Origin: Belnapia sp.
Lineage (GTDB): Bacteria > Pseudomonadota > Alphaproteobacteria > Acetobacterales > Acetobacteraceae
Direction of reading: 5' to 3'
Assembly (NCBI GenBank): GCA_028291445.1
Contig: JAQGIA010000580.1
Span: forward strand, 1 to 10,249
DNA: 10,249 bases
Below, piece by piece: positions 1 through 6,454 of this stretch. Each line of letters begins with the position of its first letter. Within the stretch, counting starts at the first letter, position 1. Made by a program: the position numbers and the translations under genes. The notes below the pieces were generated by a model. It was not told where the DNA came from and searched no databases. It was given only the letters and a program-made list of their open reading frames with translations.

Positions 1-437
1 CCGAAGCCGACCAGCCAGTAGCCGCCATCCTCGGCCGGGCCGAAGACCGCATTCGCCCGGCCGAGGGCGCGGAAAGCGCTGGCGACATCGGCCGGACCGA
101 GGCCGGGGATATCGCTGCCGACCAGCACCGCACGGCGCATTCCCGATCGACCCAACTGCGTCGCAGCGGAGGGGGCGAGCGCCCGTTGCATGCGTTGGCC
201 GAGGTCGCCCCGGCCCTGCCGGCGTAGCGGCGCACCGGCCGGCCAGCGGATATGGTCGGGCGTGGTCGCGACCTCGAACTGCCAGCGGCGGTCGCGGCCG
301 AGCTGGCGGATCAGCCGGCGCAACTGCCCGCGGTAGAAGCGCAGCGCCGCCAGCGCACCCACCCCCGCAGCCAGCCGCCGCTTCACGGTGCCGAGCCGTG
401 GCGCGCGGGCAAACAGGATCAGCCGGTCGCCCTTCAT
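1..437 (-). CDS. TIGR04282 family glycosyltransferase (DUF2064), 3' end cut by window edge
   Basis: The first 145 codons are present; the C-terminus lies beyond base 1. The start is an ATG whose first four bases (ATGA) overlap the TGA stop of the upstream glycosyltransferase, so the two are translationally coupled. Family hallmarks are all visible: an N-terminal LILFARAPRLGTVKRRLA (residues 6-23, the 'F.RAP..G.VKTRLA' signature, here KRRLA), FYRGQL near 34, GDLGQRMQRAL at 77-87, VLVGSDIPGL at 104-113 and VFGPAEDGGYWLVGF at 131-145. This is a GT-A-like fold nucleotide-sugar transferase with the SD acidic pair at 108-109. The family was first called rSAM/selenodomain-associated transferase 1 and is now often labelled arsenosugar-biosynthesis-associated; the substrate here is not shown by sequence. 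Family assignment is secure, function only inferred. Confidence 0.9.
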   Translation of the reverse strand, partial: MKGDRLILFARAPRLGTVKRRLAAGVGALAALRFYRGQLRRLIRQLGRDRRWQFEVATTPDHIRWPAGAPLRRQGRGDLGQRMQRALAPSAATQLGRSGMRRAVLVGSDIPGLGPADVASAFRALGRANAVFGPAEDGGYWLVGF

Positions 438-1108
438 CCATAAATCCTGCGAATGAACCGCGGCGGCACGCCAAGAAACCAGAGAAAAAGGCAGAACAGA
501 TTGCGGGCGGAGCGGCGGCGCCAGCCATCCTGCCGCCAGCGCGCGGCGGAGGTGGTGGCGGGCAGCGGTAGCGCTGCCAGCCGGCGGCGGCCGAGGCGGC
601 GGACCAGATCCACGTCCTCCATCAGCGCCAGCGGGCGATAGCCGCCGACCCGATCATAGAGGGCGCGGGCGATCAGCAGGCCCTGGTCGCCATAGGGCAG
701 GCCCAGGACGCGGCAGCGCCAGGCGACCCGGCGTTCCAGGCGGCGGGCCTCGGGGCTCGGATCGTCGAGGGCGAAGGCGAAGTATCCCGCCCGGCCCGGA
801 TCGGCCATGGCGGCCTGGACGACCTGCGGCCAGCCGGCGGCGAGCCGGGTATCGGCATGCAAGAACAGCAACCAGCCGGTGCCGGCCGCCGCGGCGCCGG
901 CGGCAAGCTGGGCGCCACGGCCACGGGGGGAAAGGACAAGCCGGGCGCCAGCGGTCACGGCCAGCGCCTGGGTGCCATCGGTGCTGCCGCCATCGGCGAC
1001 CACCACCGGGAAGGGCGCGCAGCCTGCCAGCACGGGACCCAGGCTGCGTACCGCGTTCAGCGCCGGGATCACGATAGTCAGGGTTTGTTCTGGTGGGCTT
1101 TTAACCAA
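434..1108 (-). CDS. TIGR04283 family glycosyltransferase (GT2)
   Basis: A 224-residue family 2 glycosyltransferase, a normal length for TIGR04283. The GT-A core starts at once (LTIVIPALNA, 10-19), followed by VVVADGGSTDGT (35-46), the metal-binding LFLHADTRL (81-89, DxD-equivalent around D86), PYGDQGLLI (138-146), GGYRPLALMEDVDLVRRLGRRR (155-176) and a C-terminal TSAARWRQDGWRRRSARN stretch. No N-terminal signal; the hydrophobic C-terminal LFCLFLWFLGV (204-214) could be membrane-associated. The start is TTG: it is the only start-like codon after the in-frame TAA at 1115-1117 that keeps the whole core (a CTG at codon 10 is the fallback). No clear Shine-Dalgarno is seen; a LexA box begins three bases upstream of the TTG. 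TIGR04283/TIGR04282 pairs are commonly neighbours and are linked to arsenosugar or selenodomain radical SAM loci; no such partner is in this window. Confidence 0.9.
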   Translation of the reverse strand: MVKSPPEQTLTIVIPALNAVRSLGPVLAGCAPFPVVVADGGSTDGTQALAVTAGARLVLSPRGRGAQLAAGAAAAGTGWLLFLHADTRLAAGWPQVVQAAMADPGRAGYFAFALDDPSPEARRLERRVAWRCRVLGLPYGDQGLLIARALYDRVGGYRPLALMEDVDLVRRLGRRRLAALPLPATTSAARWRQDGWRRRSARNLFCLFLWFLGVPPRFIRRIYG

Positions 1109-1110
1109 AA

Positions 1111-1125
1111 GTTCTTACTACGTTC
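1111..1125 (+). promoter_or_regulatory. LexA operator (SOS box A), GTTC-N7-GTTC
   Basis: GTTC at 1111-1114, seven bases (TTACTAC), GTTC at 1122-1125: an exact match to the alphaproteobacterial LexA box. It ends directly against a TTGACA -35 hexamer (1126-1131) and lies three bases from the TTG start of the minus-strand glycosyltransferase, so bound LexA could block the radical SAM promoter and also obstruct the glycosyltransferase's start region. Confidence 0.85.
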
Positions 1126-1154
1126 TTGACACCCACAGGAGGGCTTGGCAGGCT
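1126..1154 (+). promoter_or_regulatory. Putative sigma-70 promoter of the radical SAM gene
   Basis: A perfect -35 TTGACA (1126-1131) is followed after 17 bases by CAGGCT (1149-1154), a poor match to TATAAT but similar to the TAGGCT hexamers in front of both cupin genes in this window. The predicted transcript would begin near 1161, giving a leader of about 20 bases. LexA boxes flank both sides of this promoter. Confidence 0.5.
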
Positions 1155-1160
1155 CTGGAA

Positions 1161-1175
1161 GAACATAGAAGGAAC
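1161..1175 (-). promoter_or_regulatory. LexA operator (SOS box B), GAAC-N7-GAAC on the plus strand
   Basis: GAAC at 1161-1164, ATAGAAG, GAAC at 1172-1175; read on the minus strand this is GTTC-N7-GTTC. Its centre is 50 bases from that of box A, close to five helical turns. It covers the predicted transcription start and the Shine-Dalgarno AAGGA (1169-1173) of the radical SAM gene. Confidence 0.85.
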
Positions 1176-1181
1176 GGCCCC

Positions 1182-2315
1182 ATGCCCGATGGATCGACCC
1201 TCGGCGGGTCTGCCGGCGCCGCGCTGCTGCCTGGCCTGCGCAGGGGGCGCGGCGCCGTCTCCAACCCCGCCATCCGCTTCGAGAGCACGGCGCGGGAAGC
1301 CTTCGACGATGGCTGGGGCAGCCTGGCGGAACTGGCCGAGCTGCCGCCCCTGCCCACCACCCTGCTGCGCGAAAAATCCCGGACCGCCATGGCCTGGAAC
1401 GACAGTCCGGATATCGGCTTCGACCGCTCCATCAACCCGTATCGCGGCTGCGAGCATGGCTGCGTCTATTGCTATGCCCGGCCCAGCCACGCCTATATCG
1501 GCTATTCCCCGGGCCTCGATTTCGAGACCAAGCTGCTGTTCAAGCCGGATCTGCCGGCGCTGCTCGAGAAGGAGCTGCGCAGGCCCGGCTATGTGGCCAA
1601 GCCGGTGGCGCTGGGCGCCAATACCGACCCCTACCAGCCGATCGAGCGGACGCTGCTGCTGACCCGGCAGGTGCTGGAGGTGCTGGAGCGCTTCGGCCAT
1701 CCGGTCACCATCGTGACGAAATCGGCCGGCGTACTGCGCGACCTCGATATCCTGGGGCGGCTGGCACGGCGGAACCTGGTGCATGTCTGCCTTTCCGTCA
1801 CCACGTTGGACGCCGGCCTGGCGCGGCGAATGGAGCCGCGGGCAGCGACGCCGTTGCGGCGCATCGAGGCGATCCGTCAATTGGCCGCCGCCGGCATCCC
1901 CGCCGGGGTCCTGGCGGCGCCGATGATCCCCGGGCTGAACGACGCGGAGCTGGAGCGGATCCTGGCCGCCTGCGCCGCCGCCGGGGCGACGCGGGCGGGC
2001 TATGTCCTGCTGCGCCTGCCGCTGGAGATCCGGCAGATGTTCGAGGAATGGGCGCAGACCCATTTCCCCGACCGTGCCGCCCGCATCCTGGCGCTGGTGC
2101 GGGAGACCCGTGGCGGGGCGACGTACGACAGCCGCTTCGGCATCCGGCAGACCGGCACCGGCGTCTATGCCGACATGCTGGCCGCCCGCTTCCGTCTGGC
2201 GGTGGGCAAGCTCGGCCTCGGCGGCGCCCGGGTGGTGTCCCAGGCGCTCGATTGCAGCCAGTTCGCCCCGCCGCCCGAGGCAAAGGCCCCGGCGCGGCAA
2301 TTGGCGCTGCTCTAG
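1182..2315 (+). CDS. PA0069-type radical SAM protein (SplB-like, COG1533), SOS-controlled
   Basis: A 377-residue radical SAM protein. The [4Fe-4S]-SAM cysteine motif is CEHGCVYC (C90, C94, C97; CX3CX2C), preceded by SINPYRGC and followed by YARPSHAYIG, the signature of the PA0069 branch of the spore-photoproduct-lyase-like family. Further conserved blocks are LGANTDPYQPIE, VTIVTKSAGVLRDLDIL, LSVTTLDAGLARRMEPRAATP and APMIPGLND. The ATG at 1182 is chosen because AAGGA lies eight bases upstream and a LexA-flanked promoter fits it; the frame is open further upstream but into the neighbouring gene. The family is annotated as DNA-repair photolyase-like by homology, but its reaction and substrate are not established. 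The double SOS box supports a DNA-damage role. It converges on the cupin gene downstream with two bases between the stop codons. Confidence 0.93.
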   Translation: MPDGSTLGGSAGAALLPGLRRGRGAVSNPAIRFESTAREAFDDGWGSLAELAELPPLPTTLLREKSRTAMAWNDSPDIGFDRSINPYRGCEHGCVYCYARPSHAYIGYSPGLDFETKLLFKPDLPALLEKELRRPGYVAKPVALGANTDPYQPIERTLLLTRQVLEVLERFGHPVTIVTKSAGVLRDLDILGRLARRNLVHVCLSVTTLDAGLARRMEPRAATPLRRIEAIRQLAAAGIPAGVLAAPMIPGLNDAELERILAACAAAGATRAGYVLLRLPLEIRQMFEEWAQTHFPDRAARILALVRETRGGATYDSRFGIRQTGTGVYADMLAARFRLAVGKLGLGGARVVSQALDCSQFAPPPEAKAPARQLALL

Positions 2316-2317
2316 GC

Positions 2318-2728
2318 TCAATCGGGGGCGGTGAAGAATTTCTGCCCCGCGGCGAAGACATTGGGCTTGAGGAAGACGCCGAGGATGGTGGCCCCTTCCG
2401 GCCCGGCCCAGGCGACATGGGTATTGCCCTCCGGCCGCCAGACGAATTGTCCCGGCAGGCAGGTGCCTTCCTCGTCCAGGAAACTGCCCTCCAGCACATA
2501 GGTCTGCTCGATCGCGGTATGCTCGTGCAGCGGCACCACCGCGCCCGGCTCCAGCTTCAGCAGCAAGGTGCACATGCCCGAGGGATCGCTGTAGAGCGTC
2601 TTGCTCAGGATCCCCGGAAAGGCCGAGGTCTCCCAGGGCATGTTCGCCGGATCGAGGAAGACGGAGGGCGGCGAGGCCTCCGGCGCCAGCAGCCGCTGAC
2701 GCATTGGTTTTTGGGCTCCATCGGGCAT
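2318..2728 (-). CDS. Small cytoplasmic cupin (ChrR-like / cupin_7 type)
   Basis: A 136-residue single-domain cupin without a signal peptide. Motif 1 reads GAVVPLHEHTAIEQTYVLEG (62-81) with metal ligands H68, H70 and E74; motif 2 reads GQFVWRPEGNTH (93-104) with ligand H104. All four residues of a mononuclear metal site are therefore present. The surrounding sequence (ILSKTLYSDPSGMCTLLLKLEPG) resembles ChrR-type cupins and acetylacetone- or dihydroxyacetophenone-dioxygenase-like proteins; no sigma-factor partner is present, so an anti-sigma role is not supported. The ATG at 2728 is preferred over an upstream GTG at 2770 because GGAG stands eight bases before it. The gene is divergent from a second cupin gene across about 100 bases. 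Substrate unknown. Confidence 0.85.
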   Translation of the reverse strand: MPDGAQKPMRQRLLAPEASPPSVFLDPANMPWETSAFPGILSKTLYSDPSGMCTLLLKLEPGAVVPLHEHTAIEQTYVLEGSFLDEEGTCLPGQFVWRPEGNTHVAWAGPEGATILGVFLKPNVFAAGQKFFTAPD

Positions 2729-2754
2729 GACGCTGCTCCCTGTGCAACGGCCCG

Positions 2755-2784
2755 AGCCTAAGCCTGCCACGGCGCTTTCGCCAA
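2755..2784 (-). promoter_or_regulatory. Putative promoter of the minus-strand cupin gene
   Basis: Read on the minus strand: TTGGCG (-35, 2779-2784), 18 bases, TAGGCT (-10, 2755-2760). The inferred start near 2748 would give a leader of about 20 bases containing the GGAG ribosome binding site. The match to sigma-70 consensus is partial (4/6 and 3/6), so this is tentative. Confidence 0.35.
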
Positions 2785-2798
2785 CCGCGCCATTTCGC

Positions 2799-2804
2799 TA
2801 GGCT
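2799..2804 (+). promoter_or_regulatory. Putative -10 element for the exported cupin gene
   Basis: TAGGCT, the same hexamer as in the divergent cupin promoter, about 27 bases before the ATG, which would give a leader of about 21 bases. No convincing -35 hexamer is seen; TTTCGC at 2776-2781 has the right spacing only. Confidence 0.28.
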
Positions 2805-2831
2805 GGCGATATCCTCGGGGGAAGAAACACG

Positions 2832-3242
2832 ATGCTGTCACGGCGGATATTCGCGGCCTGCGGCTTGTGCAGCGCCCTTGGCCTGGTCGCCGCGGCGGTC
2901 GAGGCCGGCGCGCAGCCCGCCGCCCCGGCCGGCATCACCCGCAAGGTGCTCGGCACCATCGACTACCCCGGCGAGGGCAAGCATTCCATCCTGATGTCGC
3001 TCGAACTCGCGCCCCATGCGCTGATCGGCCGCCATACCCATCCCGGCGTCGAATCCTCGATGGTGACGGAAGGCGAGATCGAGTTGGAGGTGCAGGGCCA
3101 GCCTGCCCGCCGCTACGCCGCCGGCGAGGGTTTCCAGGTGCCGCCCGGCGTGCCGCATTCCGGCAAGAACGGGCCGGCGGTCTCGAAGCTCGCCATCACC
3201 TATATCGTCGAGCAGGGCAAGCCGCTGGCCTCCCCCGCGTAA
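2832..3242 (+). CDS. Exported cupin-domain protein with probable Tat signal
   Basis: A 136-residue protein with an N-terminal signal sequence. SRRIF at residues 3-7 fits the twin-arginine consensus, followed by a hydrophobic run ([15 protein letters not shown]) and a likely cleavage after AGA at about residue 27, before QPAAPAG. The mature part is one cupin barrel: GRHTHPGVE supplies H68, H70 and E74, and [14 protein letters not shown] supplies H109. Tat export would suit a protein that folds around its metal before transport. GGGGGA stands nine bases before the ATG. The last base of its TAA stop is the first base of the rnhB ATG, so the two genes are co-transcribed and coupled. It resembles secreted cupins of unknown substrate common in Alphaproteobacteria; it is not obviously a close paralogue of the neighbouring cupin, although it has the same length and ligand positions. 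Confidence 0.85.
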   Translation: MLSRRIFAACGLCSALGLVAAAVEAGAQPAAPAGITRKVLGTIDYPGEGKHSILMSLELAPHALIGRHTHPGVESSMVTEGEIELEVQGQPARRYAAGEGFQVPPGVPHSGKNGPAVSKLAITYIVEQGKPLASPA

Positions 3243-3865
3243 TGCCCGATTTCGCCTTGGAAACGGCGGCCGGCGGCCGGGTCGCCGGGGTGGATGAAGC
3301 CGGCCGCGGCCCACTCGCCGGGCCGGTCCTGGCCGCCGCGGTGGTCTTCCCGCAGGGCGTGCCGGCCGGCCTCGCCGCATTGCTCGACGACAGCAAGAAG
3401 CTGAATGCCGCCGCCCGCGAGGCCGCCTTCGCTGCCCTGCACGCGGCGGCCGCCCGCGGCGAGGTGGAATTCGCCGTCGCCGCCGCCTCGGTCGGCGAGA
3501 TCGGCCGGTTCAACATCCTGCGCGCCAGCCATCTCGCCATGGCCCGTGCCGTCGCCCGGCTCGGCCTGCTGCCCGATCTCGCCCTGATCGATGGCAACAT
3601 GGCGCCGCCGCTGCCCTGCCCAGTCCGCTGCGTCATCGGCGGCGATGCGCTGAGTTTCTCGATCGCCGCCGCCTCGATCCTGGCCAAGGTGGTGCGCGAT
3701 CGCGCCATGGCCCGGCTCGACCCGCGCTGGCCCGCCTATGGCTTCGCCCGTCACGTCGGCTACCCGACCCTGCGGCATCGGGAGGCGCTGGTGGCGCATG
3801 GGCCCTGCCCGCATCACCGGCGCGGATTTTCCCCGGTGGATCAGGCGGTTCTTCGCTTCGGTTGA
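3242..3865 (+). CDS. rnhB: Ribonuclease HII
   Basis: A 207-residue RNase HII of normal length. It cleaves the RNA strand of RNA-DNA hybrids and incises at single ribonucleotides in DNA, in the cytoplasm. The N-terminal [16 protein letters not shown] carries D18 and E19; DDSKKL (49-54), ALIDGN (D117), [21 protein letters not shown] (D135 and the basic SILAKV motif) and the C-terminal [18 protein letters not shown]...HHRRGFSPV follow in the standard order. The four catalytic acids D18, E19, D117 and D135 have the family spacing. The usual lysine before the GD is absent (VIGGDA rather than KGDA), a mild variant. The ATG shares one base with the preceding cupin's TAA. A 63-base gap separates it from ccrM, a neighbour found in other Alphaproteobacteria. 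Confidence 0.97.
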   Translation: MPDFALETAAGGRVAGVDEAGRGPLAGPVLAAAVVFPQGVPAGLAALLDDSKKLNAAAREAAFAALHAAAARGEVEFAVAAASVGEIGRFNILRASHLAMARAVARLGLLPDLALIDGNMAPPLPCPVRCVIGGDALSFSIAAASILAKVVRDRAMARLDPRWPAYGFARHVGYPTLRHREALVAHGPCPHHRRGFSPVDQAVLRFG

Positions 3866-3871
3866 CCGGCG

Positions 3872-3943
3872 GACTCCGCCCGGCGATGTTGGGCGCTGGC
3901 CGAGTCGCCTGGTTTTGGGGAACGTGCATTGGGAATGGGACTC
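3872..3943 (+). promoter_or_regulatory. GANTC cluster at the ccrM promoter and start
   Basis: Three GANTC sites: GACTC 3872-3876, GAGTC 3902-3906 and GACTC 3939-3943, the last inside the first ccrM codons. Elsewhere in the window GANTC appears roughly once per kilobase. The middle site reads CGAGTCG, which fits the GcrA-preferred context as I recall it (YGAKTCG). No CtrA-like TTAA-N7-TTAA site is seen. A -35/-10 pair is not clear (TTGGGC near 3889 is a possible -35). Confidence 0.5.
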
Positions 3944-5017
3944 GAGCTGCCCCTGGACCAGATCCTGGTCGGGGATTGCATCACGGAGATGCAGCGCCTG
4001 CCGCCGGCCTCGGTGCATGCGATCTTCGCCGACCCGCCGTATAATTTGCAGCTCAAGGGCAACCTGCGCCGGCCGGACGACAGCCTGGTGGACGGCGTGG
4101 ACGACGCCTGGGATCGTTTCGCCGACCTCGCCACCTACGATGCCTTCACCCGCGCCTGGCTGGCCGAGGCCCGCCGCCTCCTGCGCAAGGACGGCACGAT
4201 CTGGGTGATCGGCAGCTACCACAACGTCTTCCGCCTCGGCACCGCGCTGCAGGACCTCGACTACTGGGTGCTGAACGACGTGATCTGGCGCAAGGCCAAT
4301 CCGATGCCCAATTTCCGCGGCCGGCGCTTCACCAATGCGCATGAGACGCTGATCTGGGCGGCCCGCGGCGAGGAAAGCCGCTACCGCTTCAACTACGCCG
4401 CCATGAAGGCGCTGAACGACGACGTGCAGATGCGGAGCGACTGGTTCATCCCGCTCTGCACCGGGCCGGAACGGCTGCGCGACGCCGCCGGGGCCAAGAT
4501 CCACCCGACGCAGAAGCCGGAGGCGCTGCTGCACCGGGTCATCCTCGCCTGCACCAATCCCGGCGAGGTGATCCTCGACCCCTTCCTCGGCACCGGCACC
4601 ACCGCCGCCGTCGCCCGCCGCCTGGGCCGGCATTTCGTCGGCATCGAGCGCGACCAGGGCTATGCCGATGCCGCCGCCGAGCGCATCCAGGGGGTCGTCC
4701 CGCTGTCCGAGACCGCCGCGCTGACCATGGCCGGCAAGCGGGAGCAGCCGCGCATCCCCTTCGGCACGCTGGTCGAGCGCGGGCTGGTGCCGGCCGGCTC
4801 CCTGCTGGTGGACCGCGCCCGCCGCTGGTCGGCGACGGTCACCGCCGATGGCTCCATTCGCTGCGGCCGGGCGCATGGCTCGATCCACCAGGTGGGCGCC
4901 GCCGTGCAGGAGGCGCCGAGCTGCAACGGCTGGGCCTTCTGGCATGTGGAATTGCCGGGCGGGCGGCTACGGTTGCTGGATGAGTTCCGCACCGAGGCGC
5001 TGGGCGCCCGGGTCTAA
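3929..5017 (+). CDS. ccrM: CcrM-type adenine-N6 DNA methyltransferase (GANTC)
   Basis: A 362-residue beta-class methyltransferase that methylates adenine in GANTC and marks replication state in the alphaproteobacterial cell cycle. The catalytic motif IV is DPPYNLQL (35-42); the target region contains [26 protein letters not shown] (119-144); the SAM-binding motif I is [13 protein letters not shown] (217-229), after [14 protein letters not shown]. Residues about 270-362 form the extra C-terminal domain of CcrM, including [18 protein letters not shown] and SCNGWAFWH (331-339), which distinguishes CcrM from ordinary restriction-associated M.HinfI-like enzymes. Length agrees with Caulobacter CcrM (358). 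The start is TTG at 3929 with GGGGAA six bases upstream; an ATG two codons on (3935) is equally possible and gives 360 residues. No restriction endonuclease is adjacent, as expected for a solitary methylase. Three GANTC sites overlap its upstream region and start. Confidence 0.96.
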   Translation: MGMGLELPLDQILVGDCITEMQRLPPASVHAIFADPPYNLQLKGNLRRPDDSLVDGVDDAWDRFADLATYDAFTRAWLAEARRLLRKDGTIWVIGSYHNVFRLGTALQDLDYWVLNDVIWRKANPMPNFRGRRFTNAHETLIWAARGEESRYRFNYAAMKALNDDVQMRSDWFIPLCTGPERLRDAAGAKIHPTQKPEALLHRVILACTNPGEVILDPFLGTGTTAAVARRLGRHFVGIERDQGYADAAAERIQGVVPLSETAALTMAGKREQPRIPFGTLVERGLVPAGSLLVDRARRWSATVTADGSIRCGRAHGSIHQVGAAVQEAPSCNGWAFWHVELPGGRLRLLDEFRTEALGARV

Positions 5018-5041
5018 AACCAACCTGGGGCTAAACCAACC
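5014..5041 (+). repeat. Short direct repeat after ccrM
   Basis: CTAAAACCAACC at 5014-5025 recurs as CTAAACCAACC at 5031-5041, with a degenerate third AGAACCAAAAGG at 5049-5060. The first copy spans the ccrM stop codon. The 111-base gap it opens (5018-5128) shows no convincing terminator stem or promoter. Purpose unknown; it may be chance. Confidence 0.45.
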
Positions 5042-5128
5042 CGGGACCAGAACCAAAAGGGCCGGGGCGGTTTCCTCCCTGCCGGAGATGGGTGAAGCTC
5101 CCGGCTCAGCTCAAAGGCCGGGGATGCC

Positions 5129-6343
5129 ATGACCGCCACCGAAACCGTCGCCGCCATCCTCGCCGATGCCCGCTTCCAGGCCGCCCTCGCGGTGCTGGAC
5201 CGCGAGCACGACCGGATGGTCGAGGATATCGTCACCCTCACCGAGATCCCCGCCCCGCCCTTCGCCGAGGCGGCCCGCGCCGGCGCCTATCTGGCGATGC
5301 TGCGCGCCCATGGGCTGGAGGAGGTCGAGCAGGATGCAGTGGGCAACGTGATGGGCCGCCGCCGCGGCACCGGCAATGGCGCCACCATCGTCGTCGCGGC
5401 GCATCTCGACACTGTCTTCCCCGCCGGCACCGATGTGACGGTCCGGCGCGAGGGCACCAGGCTCTTCGCCCCCGGGGTCGGCGACGATACCCGCAGCCTG
5501 GCGGTGAACCTCGCCTTCCTCCGCGCCATGGATGCCGCCGGCATCCGCACCCGGGCCGATATCCTGTTCGTTGGCGACGTGGGGGAGGAAGGGCTCGGCG
5601 ACCTGCGCGGCGTGCGGCACCTGTTTATGGAGGGCCGCCACCGCGACCGCATCCAGGCCTTCTTCACCGTCGACAGCCCGGAGGTCGACCGGATCGTCAC
5701 CGGCGGCATCGGCAGCAAGCGCTACCGCGTCACCTTCCGCGGCCCCGGCGGCCACAGCTTCTCGGCCTTCGGTCTGGTCAACCCGAGCTATGCCATGGCC
5801 CGCGCCGCGCTGACCCTGGCCGGGCTCGCGGCGCCGGCCGAGCCGACGACCACCCATTGCGTCAGCGTGCTCGGCGGCGGCACCTCGGTGAATGCCATCC
5901 CCAACGCGGTCTTCATGGAGGTCGACCTGCGGTCCCAGGCGCCCACCGAGCTGGCCCGGCTGGAGGCGGAATTCCTCGCCGGGGTCGCGGCGGCGGTGGC
6001 GGCCGAGAATGCCGCGCGCTCGACCCGGGAGGGGCCGGTGACGGTCGAAATCCTGGCGATCGGCGACCGTCCGGCCGGACATACCCCGGCGCAGGCGGAT
6101 ATCGTGCAATGCGCCACCGCCGCCGTCGCCGCCCATGGCTATGCGCCGCGGCACGAATTCTCCTCGACCGATGCGAATATCCCGATGAGCCTCGGCATCC
6201 CGGCGATCAAGATCGGCTCCGGCGGCCGTGGCGGCCGGGCGCATTCGCTGGAGGAATGGATCGACGTGGAGAAGGGCGAGAGCCTGCGCGGCATGGCGGC
6301 CAGCCTGGCGACGATCCTGGCGGTCGCCGGCCTCGAAGCCTGA
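5129..6343 (+). CDS. M20 family metallopeptidase / amidohydrolase
   Basis: A 404-residue cytoplasmic zinc hydrolase of the M20/M25/M40 family, with no signal peptide. Metal ligands can be placed: H92 in VVAAHLDTVFP (with D94), D119 in GVGDD, E153/E154 in GDVGEEG (catalytic base and ligand), D182 in VDSPE and H372 in GRAHSLEEWID. The small dimerisation domain (about 196-310) carries FRGPGGHSF with H209. The full set suggests an active enzyme. It resembles PepT- or carboxypeptidase-like members that remove an amino acid from small peptides or acylated amino acids; the sequence does not decide the substrate. The ATG at 5129 has GGGGA four bases upstream. It lies between ccrM and mutY, where it seems to be an insertion into an otherwise genome-maintenance neighbourhood. 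The 111-base gap after it, before the convergent mutY end, holds nothing recognisable. Confidence 0.9.
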   Translation: MTATETVAAILADARFQAALAVLDREHDRMVEDIVTLTEIPAPPFAEAARAGAYLAMLRAHGLEEVEQDAVGNVMGRRRGTGNGATIVVAAHLDTVFPAGTDVTVRREGTRLFAPGVGDDTRSLAVNLAFLRAMDAAGIRTRADILFVGDVGEEGLGDLRGVRHLFMEGRHRDRIQAFFTVDSPEVDRIVTGGIGSKRYRVTFRGPGGHSFSAFGLVNPSYAMARAALTLAGLAAPAEPTTTHCVSVLGGGTSVNAIPNAVFMEVDLRSQAPTELARLEAEFLAGVAAAVAAENAARSTREGPVTVEILAIGDRPAGHTPAQADIVQCATAAVAAHGYAPRHEFSSTDANIPMSLGIPAIKIGSGGRGGRAHSLEEWIDVEKGESLRGMAASLATILAVAGLEA

Positions 6344-6454
6344 GAGCCTGTGCAAGAGTGCCCTGCACCGTCGGAACCGTGGAAAATCCCCGATGATCCG
6401 GAAGGGCGTGCTTTCGCAGGGTCGATTTCTTCGCGGGCGCTGAGCGCGGCAGCC

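Noticed and set aside
1101..1110. Possible CtrA site around TTTTAACCAA
   Set aside because: Only one TTAA half is present; no second half at the required seven-base spacing.
2318..2728. Cupin as a ChrR anti-sigma factor
   Set aside because: No ECF sigma factor gene next to it and no N-terminal zinc-binding anti-sigma domain; only the cupin half is present.
1101..2747. 548-codon open frame on the minus strand
   Set aside because: It lies antisense to the radical SAM gene and through the cupin; its translation is Gly/Ala/Arg-rich with no family motif, a by-product of high GC third positions.
3200..4945. 581-codon open frame on the minus strand
   Set aside because: Antisense to rnhB and ccrM, both of which have complete catalytic motifs; composition is typical of a shadow frame.
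3929..5017. Restriction-modification system
   Set aside because: The methylase has the CcrM C-terminal domain and no endonuclease gene lies beside it, so it is a solitary cell-cycle methylase.
5018..5128. Terminator or promoter between ccrM and the M20 gene
   Set aside because: GC-rich segments do not form a convincing stem followed by T residues, and no -35/-10 pair stands out.
6344..6454. Terminator between the convergent M20 and mutY genes
   Set aside because: Only weak stems (GTGCA/TGCAC, GCGC-TGA-GCGC) and no T-run on either strand; nothing firm to annotate.
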